Shown here one piece after another: positions 1 through 8,933 of a DNA stretch of 64,000 nucleotides. The stretch's first letter is position 1. Every line of letters begins with the position of its first letter. The DNA is taken from contig NZ_JACEHK010000016.1 in assembly GCF_025377685.1 (NCBI RefSeq), positions 124,001 to 188,000 of the forward strand. The letters are read 5' to 3'. The notes under the pieces were generated by a model. The model worked only from the letters and a program-made list of their open reading frames with translations, did not search any database and had not been told where the DNA came from. Both the position numbers and the translations under genes were made by a program. This DNA comes from Anaerobacillus sp. CMMVII (lineage in GTDB: Bacteria > Bacillota > Bacilli > Bacillales > Anaerobacillaceae).

Positions 1-129
1 AAAGTTGGCAAGTATGTAAGCAATAAAGGTGCTTCTGTGGTTTCATTTACTCGTTATGAAGTAGGCGAAGGTATGGAAAAGCGTGAAGATAACTTTGCAG
101 AAGAAGTAATGTCTCAAGTTAAAAAGTAA
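1..129 (+). CDS. tsf: Elongation factor Ts, C-terminal end (partial)
   Basis: The window opens inside a reading frame in phase 1 that ends with TAA at 127-129. The 42 residues ([20 protein letters not shown], then [17 protein letters not shown]) match the end of EF-Ts, the guanine nucleotide exchange factor that recycles EF-Tu. The next gene is pyrH, as in the usual rpsB-tsf-pyrH-frr order of Bacillus. The 5' part lies outside the window, so only family and position can be stated. Confidence 0.9.
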   Translation, partial: KVGKYVSNKGASVVSFTRYEVGEGMEKREDNFAEEVMSQVKK

Positions 130-133
130 AGCT

Positions 134-252
134 ATTGGAAAAGCGAAAGCGCCAGATAAGCGACCACAAGCAAATGTTCATTAAGAAAAAGTGAAATCTT
201 TTTTCTTAATGAACATTTGACCTCAGGAGCTAGGCGCTGAAGCTAGGCAACT
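134..252. repeat. Long hairpin / palindromic intergenic repeat between tsf and pyrH
   Basis: A perfect 20-bp inverted repeat (171-190 with 200-219, 9-nt loop) is flanked by imperfect outer arms: AGCGAAAGCGCC near 141-152 and GGCGCTGAAGCT near 233-244. This build, an outer arm with GCGAAAGCGCC / GGCGCTGAAGC around a variable inner hairpin, resembles palindromic elements scattered in Bacillaceae genomes. It may act as a transcript-processing or termination structure between tsf and pyrH. Identity with any named repeat is inferred, not tested. Confidence 0.7.
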
Positions 253-349
253 CATTAGTTGTCTATACATTGTTTGAAAATTTTAGGGGCACTCAGTGTC
301 CCTTTTTCCAAATAGCCAAATGGTAAACAATCAATCAATGGAGGTTAAC

Positions 350-1072
350 ATGGAAAAGCCTAAATATAAAAGAATCGTCCTTAAACTAAGTGGTGAAGCA
401 CTAGCCGGTGAACAAGGATATGGAATTGATCCGATCGTCATTCAATCAATTGCTCAACAAATCAAAGAGATTGTTGCTCTAGATGTAGAAGTTGCAATCA
501 TTGTTGGTGGAGGCAATATTTGGCGTGGAATGGCTGGGAGTGCTAAAGGAATGGACCGTGCAACCGCTGACTACATGGGAATGTTGGCAACTGTAATGAA
601 TTCTTTAGCATTGCAAGATAGCCTTGAAAATATAGAAGTTCCAACGAGAGTCCAAACGTCTATTGAAATGAGACAAGTAGCAGAACCGTACATAAGAAGA
701 AAAGCGATTCGTCATCTAGAGAAAAACCGTGTTGTTATTTTTGCGGGGGGTACAGGTAATCCTTATTTCTCTACAGATACGACAGCGGCACTACGAGCAG
801 CTGAAATTGAAGCAGAGGTCATTTTAATGGCTAAAAATAAGGTTGACGGTGTTTATACTGCAGATCCTTCTATTGATGCAAATGCAAAAAAATACGAAAC
901 ACTTACTTATTTAGATGTGTTAAAAGAAGGTTTAGCTGTGATGGATTCTACAGCATCGTCATTATGTATGGACAATGATATCCCACTTATTGTATTTTCA
1001 ATTATGGAAGAAGGAAACATTAAACGAGCCGTCCTAGGCGAAAATATTGGCACAATTGTTAGGGGGAATTAA
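350..1072 (+). CDS. pyrH: UMP kinase
   Basis: Phosphorylates UMP to UDP in pyrimidine nucleotide synthesis; bacterial-type hexameric cytosolic kinase of the amino-acid-kinase fold. The 240-aa product has the glycine-rich KLSGEAL segment at the N-terminus, GGGNIWRG around residue 54, and [14 protein letters not shown] around residue 137, all typical of PyrH. I chose ATG at 350 because GGAGG sits just upstream (340-344) and the protein then begins [10 protein letters not shown], as in relatives; the frame is open further upstream but without a good ribosome site. It is followed one base later by frr, so the two are probably co-transcribed. Confidence 0.97.
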   Translation: MEKPKYKRIVLKLSGEALAGEQGYGIDPIVIQSIAQQIKEIVALDVEVAIIVGGGNIWRGMAGSAKGMDRATADYMGMLATVMNSLALQDSLENIEVPTRVQTSIEMRQVAEPYIRRKAIRHLEKNRVVIFAGGTGNPYFSTDTTAALRAAEIEAEVILMAKNKVDGVYTADPSIDANAKKYETLTYLDVLKEGLAVMDSTASSLCMDNDIPLIVFSIMEEGNIKRAVLGENIGTIVRGN

Positions 1073-1073
1073 G

Positions 1074-1631
1074 ATGAGTAAAGAAGTTATTAAAGTAACA
1101 GAAGAAAAAATGAATAAAGCAATCGATGCACTTAAACGCGAGCTTGTAACTTTACGTGCTGGAAGAGCAAACCCTGCAATTTTAGACAAAATTCAAGTTG
1201 AATATTATGGCGCATTAACTCCGTTAAATCAATTAGCTTCAATTACTGTCCCAGAAGCAAGACTTTTAGTAATTCAGCCATATGATAAAACATCACTAAG
1301 TGATATTGATCGTGCAATTCAAAAGTCTGATTTAGGCCTAAGCCCATCGAATGATGGGACAGTTCTGAGAATTATGATCCCACCTTTAACTGAAGAAAGA
1401 CGTCGTGATCTTGTTAAGTTAGTTAAAAAATATGCAGAAGAAGCAAAGGTGGCAGTTCGTAACATTCGTCGTGATGCAAATGATGAACTAAAGAAATTGC
1501 AAAAAGACGGGGAACTTACAGAAGATGAGTTACGCCGTAGCACAGATGATGTTCAAAAGTTAACTGACAAAGAAATCGTTAAAGTAGATGAAGTTGCTGC
1601 TACAAAAGAAAAAGAAATCATGGAAGTGTAA
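1074..1631 (+). CDS. frr: Ribosome recycling factor
   Basis: RRF, with EF-G, splits the post-termination ribosome. The 185-aa product is full length for the family and carries the conserved [16 protein letters not shown] block near residues 23-38 and the C-terminal helical stretch [25 protein letters not shown] at 1074 follows AGGGGGAA (1061-1068) with good spacing and lies one base after the pyrH stop. A U-rich terminator-like hairpin follows, closing the tsf-pyrH-frr group. Confidence 0.97.
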   Translation: MSKEVIKVTEEKMNKAIDALKRELVTLRAGRANPAILDKIQVEYYGALTPLNQLASITVPEARLLVIQPYDKTSLSDIDRAIQKSDLGLSPSNDGTVLRIMIPPLTEERRRDLVKLVKKYAEEAKVAVRNIRRDANDELKKLQKDGELTEDELRRSTDDVQKLTDKEIVKVDEVAATKEKEIMEV

Positions 1632-1663
1632 TTCTTTTCAAGGTAAAATAGAATAATGAATAG

Positions 1664-1694
1664 AACCCTCTGTACATTTTAAGGGGGTTTTTTT
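1664..1694 (+). terminator. Intrinsic terminator after frr
   Basis: AACCCTC (1664-1670) pairs imperfectly with AAGGGGGTT (1681-1689), followed directly by a run of T. It sits 33 bases after the frr stop. Confidence 0.75.
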
Positions 1695-2310
1695 ATACGA
1701 TAAAAACATAACTTAGGTTGAACTAAGGGGAAAAACCTTAGATTAATGACTATATCTTATTGATTTTTTTATAGAAGGCATTATATTTTTAATCGTTTAT
1801 TCCTACAATGGTAATAAATCATTTCTAATGTAAAATATCCTTGGTGAAAACTGAGTCTTTTTAAATCGCTCTTTTCTAAAACATTGTTACTTCATAACCT
1901 AAAATAATTGGAAAAATTCCTTAGATGAAGATATCACCTAATAAATTGAGTAAGAAAAGAGCGCTACCTACTAAATAAATTGTGAAATCTTAGTATTTAC
2001 TTAAGCAACAAACTTCGCGAAAACAGCTTTTTTAAATAGAACTTTTTTACAAAAATTGTTACTTTTAAAATTGCTGATAGAAGGAATATATAGAGGTCTC
2101 AGGAGCATCTTTTCTACATTCTTTTTAAGAATGTTTTCGAAAACAGCCTTAAAAAACTGTGATTTTCTAATAATCGTTGTTATGTAAGTAGTTATCATAT
2201 ACAATTATTGAAGTGTGTAGTTGTACTGTCGTAATGAATGCCAAATGTAAATCAATGATGTTTATCTAAAACAAAGAGGCAAACAAAGTTTTATTATGGG
2301 GGACATGAAA
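1695..2310. other. Non-coding interval frr-uppS with degraded repeat ends
   Basis: No convincing gene in about 600 bases; the open frames here are short, AT-rich and lack ribosome sites. Near 1869-1896 is a GCTCTTTTCTAAAACATTGTTACTT-like stretch, and near 2003-2028 its approximate reverse complement (AAGCAACAAACTTCGCGAAAAC). These are the same terminal motifs seen in the elements at 3905-4088 and 35018-35198, so 1869-2028 looks like a diverged member. A similar left-end motif recurs near 2038-2068. No clear promoter for uppS was found. Confidence 0.5.
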
Positions 2311-3078
2311 ATGCTTGAAAAGTTCTCAAATTGGATTTCGAAGAATGAGCAAGAAAGAAAAGTAGAAGATGTGACAATAGAAAATGTTCCAAAGCACGTT
2401 GCAATTATTATGGATGGGAATGGTCGGTGGGCGAAAAAACGCGGCTTGCCAAGGATTGCAGGGCATCGTGAAGGTATGAGTGTTATTAATAAGATCGTAA
2501 AACAGGCTAATTCACTAGGGATTGAAGTGCTTACACTTTATGCTTTTTCGACGGAAAATTGGAAGAGACCGAAGAATGAAGTTGATTTTTTAATGAGATT
2601 ACCTGAGCGGTATTTAAGTGTTGAATTACCAAAATTAATTGAAGAGAATGTAAAGGTACGTTTAATGGGTAGTAAGGACAGTCTTCCTGCTCATACCATT
2701 GCAGCTGTAGATAATGCCATTGAGAAGACAAAACAAAATACTGGTTTAGTTCTAAACTTCGCCTTAAATTATGGGAGTCGTGATGAAATTGTTCTGGCTG
2801 TCCAAAATATTGCCAAAGAAGTAAGTGCAGGGAAATTAACCGCTGATGAGATTAATGATACCTTAGTCGATCAATATTTAATGACGAATGAACTACGTGA
2901 TCCTGATCTTTTAATTCGCACAAGTGGTGAAATTCGCTTGAGTAATTTTATGCTCTGGCAGCTTGCTTATACTGAGTTTTGGTTCACAGATGTACTTTGG
3001 CCAGATTTTACTGAACAACACTTTTTAGAGGCAATAAATGTATATCAACAGCGAACACGTCGCTATGGGGGTATTTAG
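2311..3078 (+). CDS. uppS: Undecaprenyl diphosphate synthase (cis-prenyltransferase)
   Basis: Makes C55 undecaprenyl diphosphate from farnesyl diphosphate and isopentenyl diphosphate, the lipid carrier for peptidoglycan and teichoic acid synthesis. The 255-aa product has the family signature HVAIIMDGNGRWAKKRG with the catalytic Asp of DGNGRWA, then TLYAFSTENWKRP and the C-terminal LIRTSGEIRLSNFMLWQ block. ATG at 2311 is preferred over ATG at 2296 because GGGGGA (2298-2303) then lies 7 bases upstream and the start MLEKFSNW resembles relatives. cdsA follows 13 bases later. Confidence 0.95.
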   Translation: MLEKFSNWISKNEQERKVEDVTIENVPKHVAIIMDGNGRWAKKRGLPRIAGHREGMSVINKIVKQANSLGIEVLTLYAFSTENWKRPKNEVDFLMRLPERYLSVELPKLIEENVKVRLMGSKDSLPAHTIAAVDNAIEKTKQNTGLVLNFALNYGSRDEIVLAVQNIAKEVSAGKLTADEINDTLVDQYLMTNELRDPDLLIRTSGEIRLSNFMLWQLAYTEFWFTDVLWPDFTEQHFLEAINVYQQRTRRYGGI

Positions 3079-3091
3079 AAAGGAGTAATGT

Positions 3092-3886
3092 ATGAAAGAG
3101 CGAATCATTACAGGAGTAATTGCTGGTATTGTTTTTATTTTATTAATTGTAATCGGTAAGCTACCGTTTACAATTGGTATTATTCTTCTAGCAACAATCG
3201 CCTTATTTGAATTGTTAAAAATGAAAAAAGTAGCACCAAGGTCATTAATAGGTATTTTGAGTATGTTTTTTTTATGGACGATTCTTCTGCCAAAAGAATG
3301 GTTTGAGGTAGGTATTCTGTCTAATTTAAACAGGGCAGACTTACTAATCGGCTTCATTTTGTTATTTTTAGCAATTACTGTATTAAGTAAAAATTCAATT
3401 ACTTTTGACCATATTGGGTTTATCATTCTTGCTTCTGCTTATGTTGGTCTAGGATTTCATTTTTTAATTGAAACAAGATTACTTGAAAACGGCTTAGCAC
3501 TATTATTTTTTATTCTATTTTTAATATGGGGTACAGATAGTGGCGCATATTTTACAGGTAGAGCTTTCGGAAAACGAAAGCTATGGCCTGAAATTAGCCC
3601 TAATAAAACAATTGAAGGTTCGCTAGGTGGGGTTTTAACTGCTCTTGTAATTGGTCTTATCTATCATTATTTTGTCCCAATTTCAGACTCCTTAAGTTAC
3701 TTAGTGATGATCATTGTCGCAGTTTCTGTTGTTGGACAACTTGGAGATCTTGTGGAATCAGCCCTAAAGCGACATTATGCTGTGAAAGATTCAGGGAGCA
3801 TTTTGCCAGGGCATGGAGGAATATTGGATCGATTTGATAGCCTGATTTTCGTCTTGCCTGTTCTATACTTATTACATTTTATTTAA
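3092..3886 (+). CDS. cdsA: Phosphatidate cytidylyltransferase
   Basis: Converts phosphatidic acid and CTP to CDP-diacylglycerol, the branch point of membrane phospholipid synthesis; it feeds PgsA, encoded later in this window. The 264-aa protein is strongly hydrophobic, with about eight predicted membrane segments. It ends with the CDP-diglyceride synthetase signature: GDLVESALKRHYAVKDSG followed by LPGHGGILDRFDS. ATG 3092 has AAAGGAG just upstream (3079-3085). Order uppS-cdsA-dxr is the standard Bacillus order. Confidence 0.96.
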   Translation: MKERIITGVIAGIVFILLIVIGKLPFTIGIILLATIALFELLKMKKVAPRSLIGILSMFFLWTILLPKEWFEVGILSNLNRADLLIGFILLFLAITVLSKNSITFDHIGFIILASAYVGLGFHFLIETRLLENGLALLFFILFLIWGTDSGAYFTGRAFGKRKLWPEISPNKTIEGSLGGVLTALVIGLIYHYFVPISDSLSYLVMIIVAVSVVGQLGDLVESALKRHYAVKDSGSILPGHGGILDRFDSLIFVLPVLYLLHFI

Positions 3887-4283
3887 CAAGTATACATATT
3901 TAATGGCTCTTTTCGTAAACTTTGTTGCTTTTAGGTCGTCTTTTTAGAATAAATAAGCTTAAATTGGGACAAATTTATTTGTCCCAATGGCTTATTTATT
4001 CTAAAAAGCTTCACGCAAAGCGTGAAGAACCAAGCATTCTCTTGGTTTCCACCCAAAAGCTATTAGCAACAATCTTCTAGTAAAGCGCAAAATCTTTGTT
4101 GCTATTAAAAAAAATTGGTTGCATAAACATAAGTATTTTCCCGTTATACAAATCATAAGTTAGAAAAGATGCCCAGAGACCTTAGTGTTTCAATTATATA
4201 CCTCTCTAATTGAAAAATAACAATCTATGCAAAACAGCCTATATAATAGAAAGGCTATTACAATGTTATGAGGAGTTTTATTT
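3887..4283. other. Non-coding interval cdsA-dxr
   Basis: It is mostly filled by the element at 3905-4088. A partial second right-end motif (CTTTGTTGCTATT) follows at about 4094-4106. A perfect TATAAT at 4242-4247 lies 37 bases before the dxr start, but I could not see a matching -35 at normal spacing, so a dxr promoter is only suggested. Confidence 0.45.
3905..4088. repeat. MITE-like non-coding element, copy A
   Basis: About 184 bases with related ends in inverted orientation: left GGCTCTTTTCGTAAACTTTG then TTGCTTTTAGG; right, read in reverse complement, GCGCTTTACTAGAAGATTG then TTGCTAATAGCTTTTGG. Inside is a perfect 19-bp stem (3940-3958 with 3990-4008) enclosing a perfect palindrome at 3964-3987. 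There is also a smaller hairpin at about 4009-4027 (CTTCACGC / GCGTGAAG). It has no coding capacity. A close second copy lies at 35018-35198 with the same internal palindrome. I infer a non-autonomous mobile element or a structured repeat family. Confidence 0.8.
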
Positions 4284-5436
4284 ATGAAAAAAATAAGTTT
4301 GTTAGGGGCTACAGGGTCTATAGGGACTCAAACTTTAGAAGTGATTAAAAGTCATCCGGACAAGTTTAGTCTTGAAGCAATTTCGATTGGAAGAAATACT
4401 GACCTTGGCTTACAACAAATAATTGAGTATAACCGAAACTTGTTTCAGTACAATTAAAGGAAGATTATGATAAACTGATAAATGAAATTCCTGAAGGTGT
4501 AAGACTTTTTTATGGTGAAGATGGGTTAGAAGAAGTAGCTGCTAATAATGCCGCTGACATTTTAGTTAATGCGGTATTGGGTAGCGTTGGGCTTAAACCA
4601 ACGCTCTCGGCTATCCGTGCGGGGAAAACTATTGCTATCGCTAATAAAGAAACTCTCGTAACGGCAGGCCATATTGTAACGGCAGAAGCTGAAAAGGCTA
4701 ACGTCGCGCTCCTTCCGGTTGATAGTGAACATTCTGCAATCTTTCAATGTTTGCAAGGAGAAAGGATACAGGAAGTCGAAAAATTAATCTTAACAGCTTC
4801 TGAGGAAGTTTTTCGAAATCTTGAGCGATCTCAGTTAGAAACTGTCACTGTTCAAGATGCCCTAAATCATCCAAATTGGTCAATGGGTGCAAAAATAACA
4901 ATAGATTCTGCAACTATGATGAATAAGGGCCTTGAAGTTATTGAAGCTCATTGGCTTTTAAGATGCCTTATGAACAAATAGAAGTATTGTTACACCAAGA
5001 AAGTATTATTCATTCTATGGTTGAATTTATTGATGGTAGTGTTATTGCCCAGTTAGGAACACCTGACATGAAGGTGCCGATCCAATTTGCGTTGACTTAT
5101 CCAAAACGGTTACAATTAGCAAAGAAAAAACGTCTAAACTTATGGGAAATTGGAAAGTTACATTTTTCTAAACCTTCATTTGAACGTTATCGTTGTCTAC
5201 GTTTTGCTTTTGAGGCTGGTAGAAGTGGTGGGACAATGCCTACGGTTTTAAATGCAGCTAACGAAGAAGCAGTATCCCTATTTTTAAATGGGACAATTTC
5301 GTTCTTAGAAATTGAAGAAGCTATTGAACGCGCTTTAAATGAGCATGAAAATATAGTTTCACCTACCCTAGAAGTGATTCAACAGATTGATAAGGAAACG
5401 AGGAACTTCGTTAAGAAAACAATGGTAAAGAAATAA
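4284..5436 (+). CDS. dxr: 1-deoxy-D-xylulose 5-phosphate reductoisomerase, split by two frameshifts
   Basis: Second step of the MEP pathway to isopentenyl diphosphate, the precursor used by UppS. It starts at ATG 4284 ([25 protein letters not shown]-binding start) after TGAGGAGTT. The frame breaks near 4433-4434, where AACC should probably be AACCC (giving NPKLVSVQL). It breaks again at 4956-4959, where a T is missing (restoring [25 protein letters not shown]). The third segment runs to TAA at 5434-5436 and holds [19 protein letters not shown]. Reconstructed length is 384 aa, normal for the family. Both shifts sit in short runs of one base, so sequencing error is more likely than a pseudogene. 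Confidence 0.88.
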
Positions 5437-5540
5437 TCCTTATATCTAACTAAGAGAAGTACATAGCGGATCTTCATTATTACTAGATAAACGATGTGGT
5501 TGTATTTTCTGACAAAAATAATTTGAAAAGGTGGGATTTG

Positions 5541-6796
5541 GTGAATACATTTATTTCTATCATCATCATATTTGGATTGCTCGTATTCATCCATGAGCTC
5601 GGACATTTGATTTTTGCGAAGCGAGCTGGAATTTTATGTCGAGAATTTGCGATTGGATTTGGACCTAAGCTTTTTTCCTATAAGAAAGATGAAACAGTCT
5701 ATACAATCCGGCTACTCCCTTTAGGTGGATTTGTAAGAATGGCTGGAGAAGATCCAGAGATGATCGAGATTAAACCTGGTTTTCAAATTGGCCTAGGTTT
5801 TGCTAGAAATGGTATGGTAAAAGATATCGTCATAAATAATAAATCAAAGCATCCTGATGCTAAAGTTATTACTGTTGAGAAAATAGATCTTGAACATCAG
5901 CTTTATATCCAGGGCTATGATGAAAATGATGAACTGCAAACCTATCATGTAGACCCTAAAGCAGATTATATTTATGATGAACAACGAACTCAAATAGCTC
6001 CTTACAACCGTCAGTTTGGTTCAAAAACAATTGCGCAAAGAGCAATTGCGATCTTTGCTGGACCGTTTATGAACTTTGCATTAGCTGCAGTAATCTTAAT
6101 AACGTCGCTTTGATTCAGGGCATGCCTGTTAATAAACCTATTGTTGGTGATGTTATTGAAGATGGTGTAGCAATTGAAGTTGGCTTACAAAAAGGTGATT
6201 ATGTTGTTTGCAATCGATGGAAACCCGTTAGAAACTTGGGGAGATTTAACAAGTGTGATTCAACGAAGTCCTAATAAAGAACTTCTTTTTAGAATTAATC
6301 GTGATGGACAAGAGTTTGATGTAGCCATTGTTCCAGATGTACGAACGGGCCCCAATGAACAAACTGATGGCTTTATCGGGATATACCCTCCAACTGAATT
6401 TGCACTTGTTGGATCAATTATCTTCGGTTTTTCTCAAACTTGGGAGTACATTGTCCTGATTATTGAGAGCTTAGGAATGTTAGTAACTGGCCAATTCACA
6501 TTAGATCATTTATCTGGACCAGTAGGTATATACAATTACACAGGGCAAGCAGCTCAAATGGGGATATTTGTATTAATGCAATGGGCCGCTATACTAAGTA
6601 TTAATTTAGGAATTATTAACCTATTGCCACTCCCGGCTCTAGATGGAGGAAGGTTAATATTTATTGGGTTAGAGGCGGTTCGAGGAAAGCCATCGACCCT
6701 CAGAAAGAAGGAATCGTCCATTTTGTTGGATTTGCACTTTTAATGGTGTTGATGCTAGTGGTAACTTGGAACGATATTAACAAATTCTTTCTTTAA
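5541..6796 (+). CDS. rasP: Site-2 zinc metalloprotease RasP/RseP, split by three frameshifts
   Basis: Intramembrane protease that cleaves anti-sigma factors and signal-peptide remnants. GTG 5541 follows AAGGTGGG (5527-5534). The first membrane segment carries the zinc motif HELGH (about residue 18), and the PDZ region and the [10 protein letters not shown] motif follow. Three shifts break it: a base missing near 6107-6111 (just after ILITS), one extra T in 6207-6209 (GTTGTTTGCA for GTTGTTGCA), and a base missing near 6690-6693 (KPIDPQKEG expected). The frame then continues as [20 protein letters not shown] to TAA at 6794-6796. Reconstructed length is about 418 aa, normal for the family. It lies between dxr and proS as in other Bacillus. 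Confidence 0.87.
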
Positions 6797-6922
6797 AATG
6801 TAAGAATTGATGTAGAAGGTGGTTATTGTCGGATTTGCTTCGAAGCTCCTTTATTATCATTCGTACATTAGTCGTAGTAATTCGTTGTAATTTAATTGAA
6901 GGCTGTTTTCATAACTAATGGT

Positions 6923-6967
6923 GTTTTTTGGACGTAGTCTAGCTTTTGCTCGGGCTACGTCCAAAAA
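6923..6967. repeat. Hairpin upstream of proS
   Basis: TTTTTGGACGTAG and CTACGTCCAAAAA form a 13-bp stem around a short loop, in the 230-base gap between rasP and proS. Flanking sequence (GGCTGTTTTCATAA at about 6901 and CTTTGAAAAGAGTC at about 6988-7001) resembles the ends of the element family at 3905-4088. No T-box consensus was seen, so this is not a proline-responsive leader that I can recognise. Confidence 0.6.
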
Positions 6968-7028
6968 GTTAAGAAAAAACAAACATTCTTTGAAAAGAGT
7001 CTAAGAAAAATAAATAGAGGTGTTTAGA

Positions 7029-8738
7029 ATGCGTCAAAATCATTTTTTGAGTCCTACCCTTCGCGATGTACCATCCGATGCAGAAGTAACAAGTCATCAG
7101 TTAATGCTACGAGCAGGACTTATTAGACAAACAGCATCGGGAGTTTATTCTTTTTTACCGCTTGGACTACGTGCCTTAAAAAAAGTTGAAAATATCGTTA
7201 GAGATGAAATGGATCAAGCTGGAGCTCAAGAAGTTCTAATGCCAGCAATTCAACCTGCTGAACTTTGGCAAGAAAGTGGTCGTTGGCAGGCTTATGGTCC
7301 TGAGCTAATGCGTTTTAATGACCGTCATAATCGTGAATTTGCCCTTGGGCCAACGCATGAAGAAGTCATCACTACATTAGTAAGAGACGATGTGAAATCT
7401 TATAAAAAACTACCAATGACTTTATACCAAATTCAAACAAAGTTTCGCGATGAAAGAAGACCACGTTTTGGTGTCCTTAGATCTCGCGAGTTTATTATGA
7501 AAGATGCCTATTCATTCGATACGAATCAAGCAGGCTTAGATGAAAGCTACGACAAGATGTACGATGCATATACGAATGTATTTACGCGTTGTGACCTAGA
7601 CTTTCGTGCAGTAGTTGCCGATTCTGGAGCAATGGGTGGAAAAGACACTCATGAATTTATGGTACTTTCAAGTATTGGTGAGGATACAATTGCTTATTCA
7701 GATACAAGTAACTACGCAGCTAATGTTGAGATTGCGCCTGTTATTGCTAATTATGAAAAAAGTAATGAAGAATTGCTGGAGCTAGAAAAGTTTTCTACGC
7801 CTGAGCTCAAAACAATTGATGAGCTAACAGAATCATTAGCGATTAGTAAAGAAAAGTTAATCAAAGCTGTCCTATTTATCGTTGATGAAAAGCCAGTTTT
7901 AGCATTAGTTCGTGGCGATCATGATGTTAATGACGTGAAAATCAAGCATTATTATGAGGCAAAAGTAGTGGAGCTTGCTTCTAGAGAACAAACTTTAGAA
8001 TTTATGAATTGTGAACCAGGATTTATTGGACCAATTAAAGTAACTCCTGTAGTAGAAGTAATCGCCGATAAGGCCATTGAAGCTGTCGTAAACGGTATAT
8101 GTGGTGCGAATGAGAAGGATATGCATTTTAAAAACGTTAATCCAAACCGAGATTTCTCGGTTAAGGCCTTTATAGACCTTCGCTTTATTATAGAAGGTGA
8201 TTTATCGCCGGATGGGCAAGGAACAATCCGTTTTGCTGAGGGCATTGAAGTTGGTCATGTTTTTAAATTAGGGACAAGGTATAGTGAATCGATGGGGGCA
8301 CAATTCCTTGATGAAAACGGGAAGACTCAACCAATGATCATGGGTTGTTACGGAATTGGTGTAACGAGAACCGTTGCAGCTGTCATCGAGCAACACCATG
8401 ATGATAAAGGGATTGTCTGGCCAAAAGAAGTAGCGCCTTTTGATATTCATTTAATTGCAGTAAATTTAAAAGATAGTGATCAAAAAGACCTCGCTGAAAC
8501 TCTCTATAGCCAATTAAAGAAAAACGGTTATGATGTTCTTTTTGATGATCGCAATGAAAGACCAGGAGTGAAATTTACAGATGCAGATCTAATTGGATTA
8601 CCTATTAGAATAACGATCGGTAAAAAAGCAAATGAAGGTATTGTTGAAGTGAAAAATCGTAAAACGACAGAAGTTTTCGAAGTAACGATTGATCAGTTAA
8701 CTTCTACGATATCTGATATATTAGCAACATTAAAATAA
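7029..8738 (+). CDS. proS: Prolyl-tRNA synthetase (bacterial type)
   Basis: Charges tRNA-Pro. The 569-aa product is intact: class II motif 1 region ([18 protein letters not shown]), TxE loop GPTHEEVIT around residue 109, motif 2 with [21 protein letters not shown], a middle insertion of the editing (YbaK-like) type at roughly residues 240-390, motif 3 region [14 protein letters not shown], and a C-terminal anticodon-binding domain. ATG at 7029 has AGAGG 8 bases upstream. An inverted-repeat terminator follows. Confidence 0.97.
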   Translation: MRQNHFLSPTLRDVPSDAEVTSHQLMLRAGLIRQTASGVYSFLPLGLRALKKVENIVRDEMDQAGAQEVLMPAIQPAELWQESGRWQAYGPELMRFNDRHNREFALGPTHEEVITTLVRDDVKSYKKLPMTLYQIQTKFRDERRPRFGVLRSREFIMKDAYSFDTNQAGLDESYDKMYDAYTNVFTRCDLDFRAVVADSGAMGGKDTHEFMVLSSIGEDTIAYSDTSNYAANVEIAPVIANYEKSNEELLELEKFSTPELKTIDELTESLAISKEKLIKAVLFIVDEKPVLALVRGDHDVNDVKIKHYYEAKVVELASREQTLEFMNCEPGFIGPIKVTPVVEVIADKAIEAVVNGICGANEKDMHFKNVNPNRDFSVKAFIDLRFIIEGDLSPDGQGTIRFAEGIEVGHVFKLGTRYSESMGAQFLDENGKTQPMIMGCYGIGVTRTVAAVIEQHHDDKGIVWPKEVAPFDIHLIAVNLKDSDQKDLAETLYSQLKKNGYDVLFDDRNERPGVKFTDADLIGLPIRITIGKKANEGIVEVKNRKTTEVFEVTIDQLTSTISDILATLK

Positions 8739-8743
8739 TAGTT

Positions 8744-8784
8744 GATAATGGTACCTTTCCGATTAGGGTACCATTTATCATTTT
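8744..8784 (+). terminator. Terminator-like hairpin after proS
   Basis: GATAATGGTACC (8744-8755) pairs with GGTACCATTTATC (8767-8779) apart from one bulge, followed by TTTT. It starts 5 bases after the proS stop. Confidence 0.65.
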
Positions 8785-8933
8785 AGCCAGAAGGCCCCAC
8801 TTCAAATTTTCGTTAGAAATTAAGCAGGGGAGTTCACTTTTCTGTAAACTGATAAATATTACTATACGAACAAAATGGTGAAACGTGATAGTATAGATGA
8901 AGACGAATGATAGATAAAGGAGGATTTTTTTAT

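Noticed and set aside
2001-2204. A 67-codon minus-strand frame in the frr-uppS gap
   Set aside because: AT-rich, no ribosome site, and covers degraded repeat ends; a chance frame.
6797-7028. T-box leader for proS
   Set aside because: No T-box consensus or antiterminator sequence could be found; only a simple hairpin is present.
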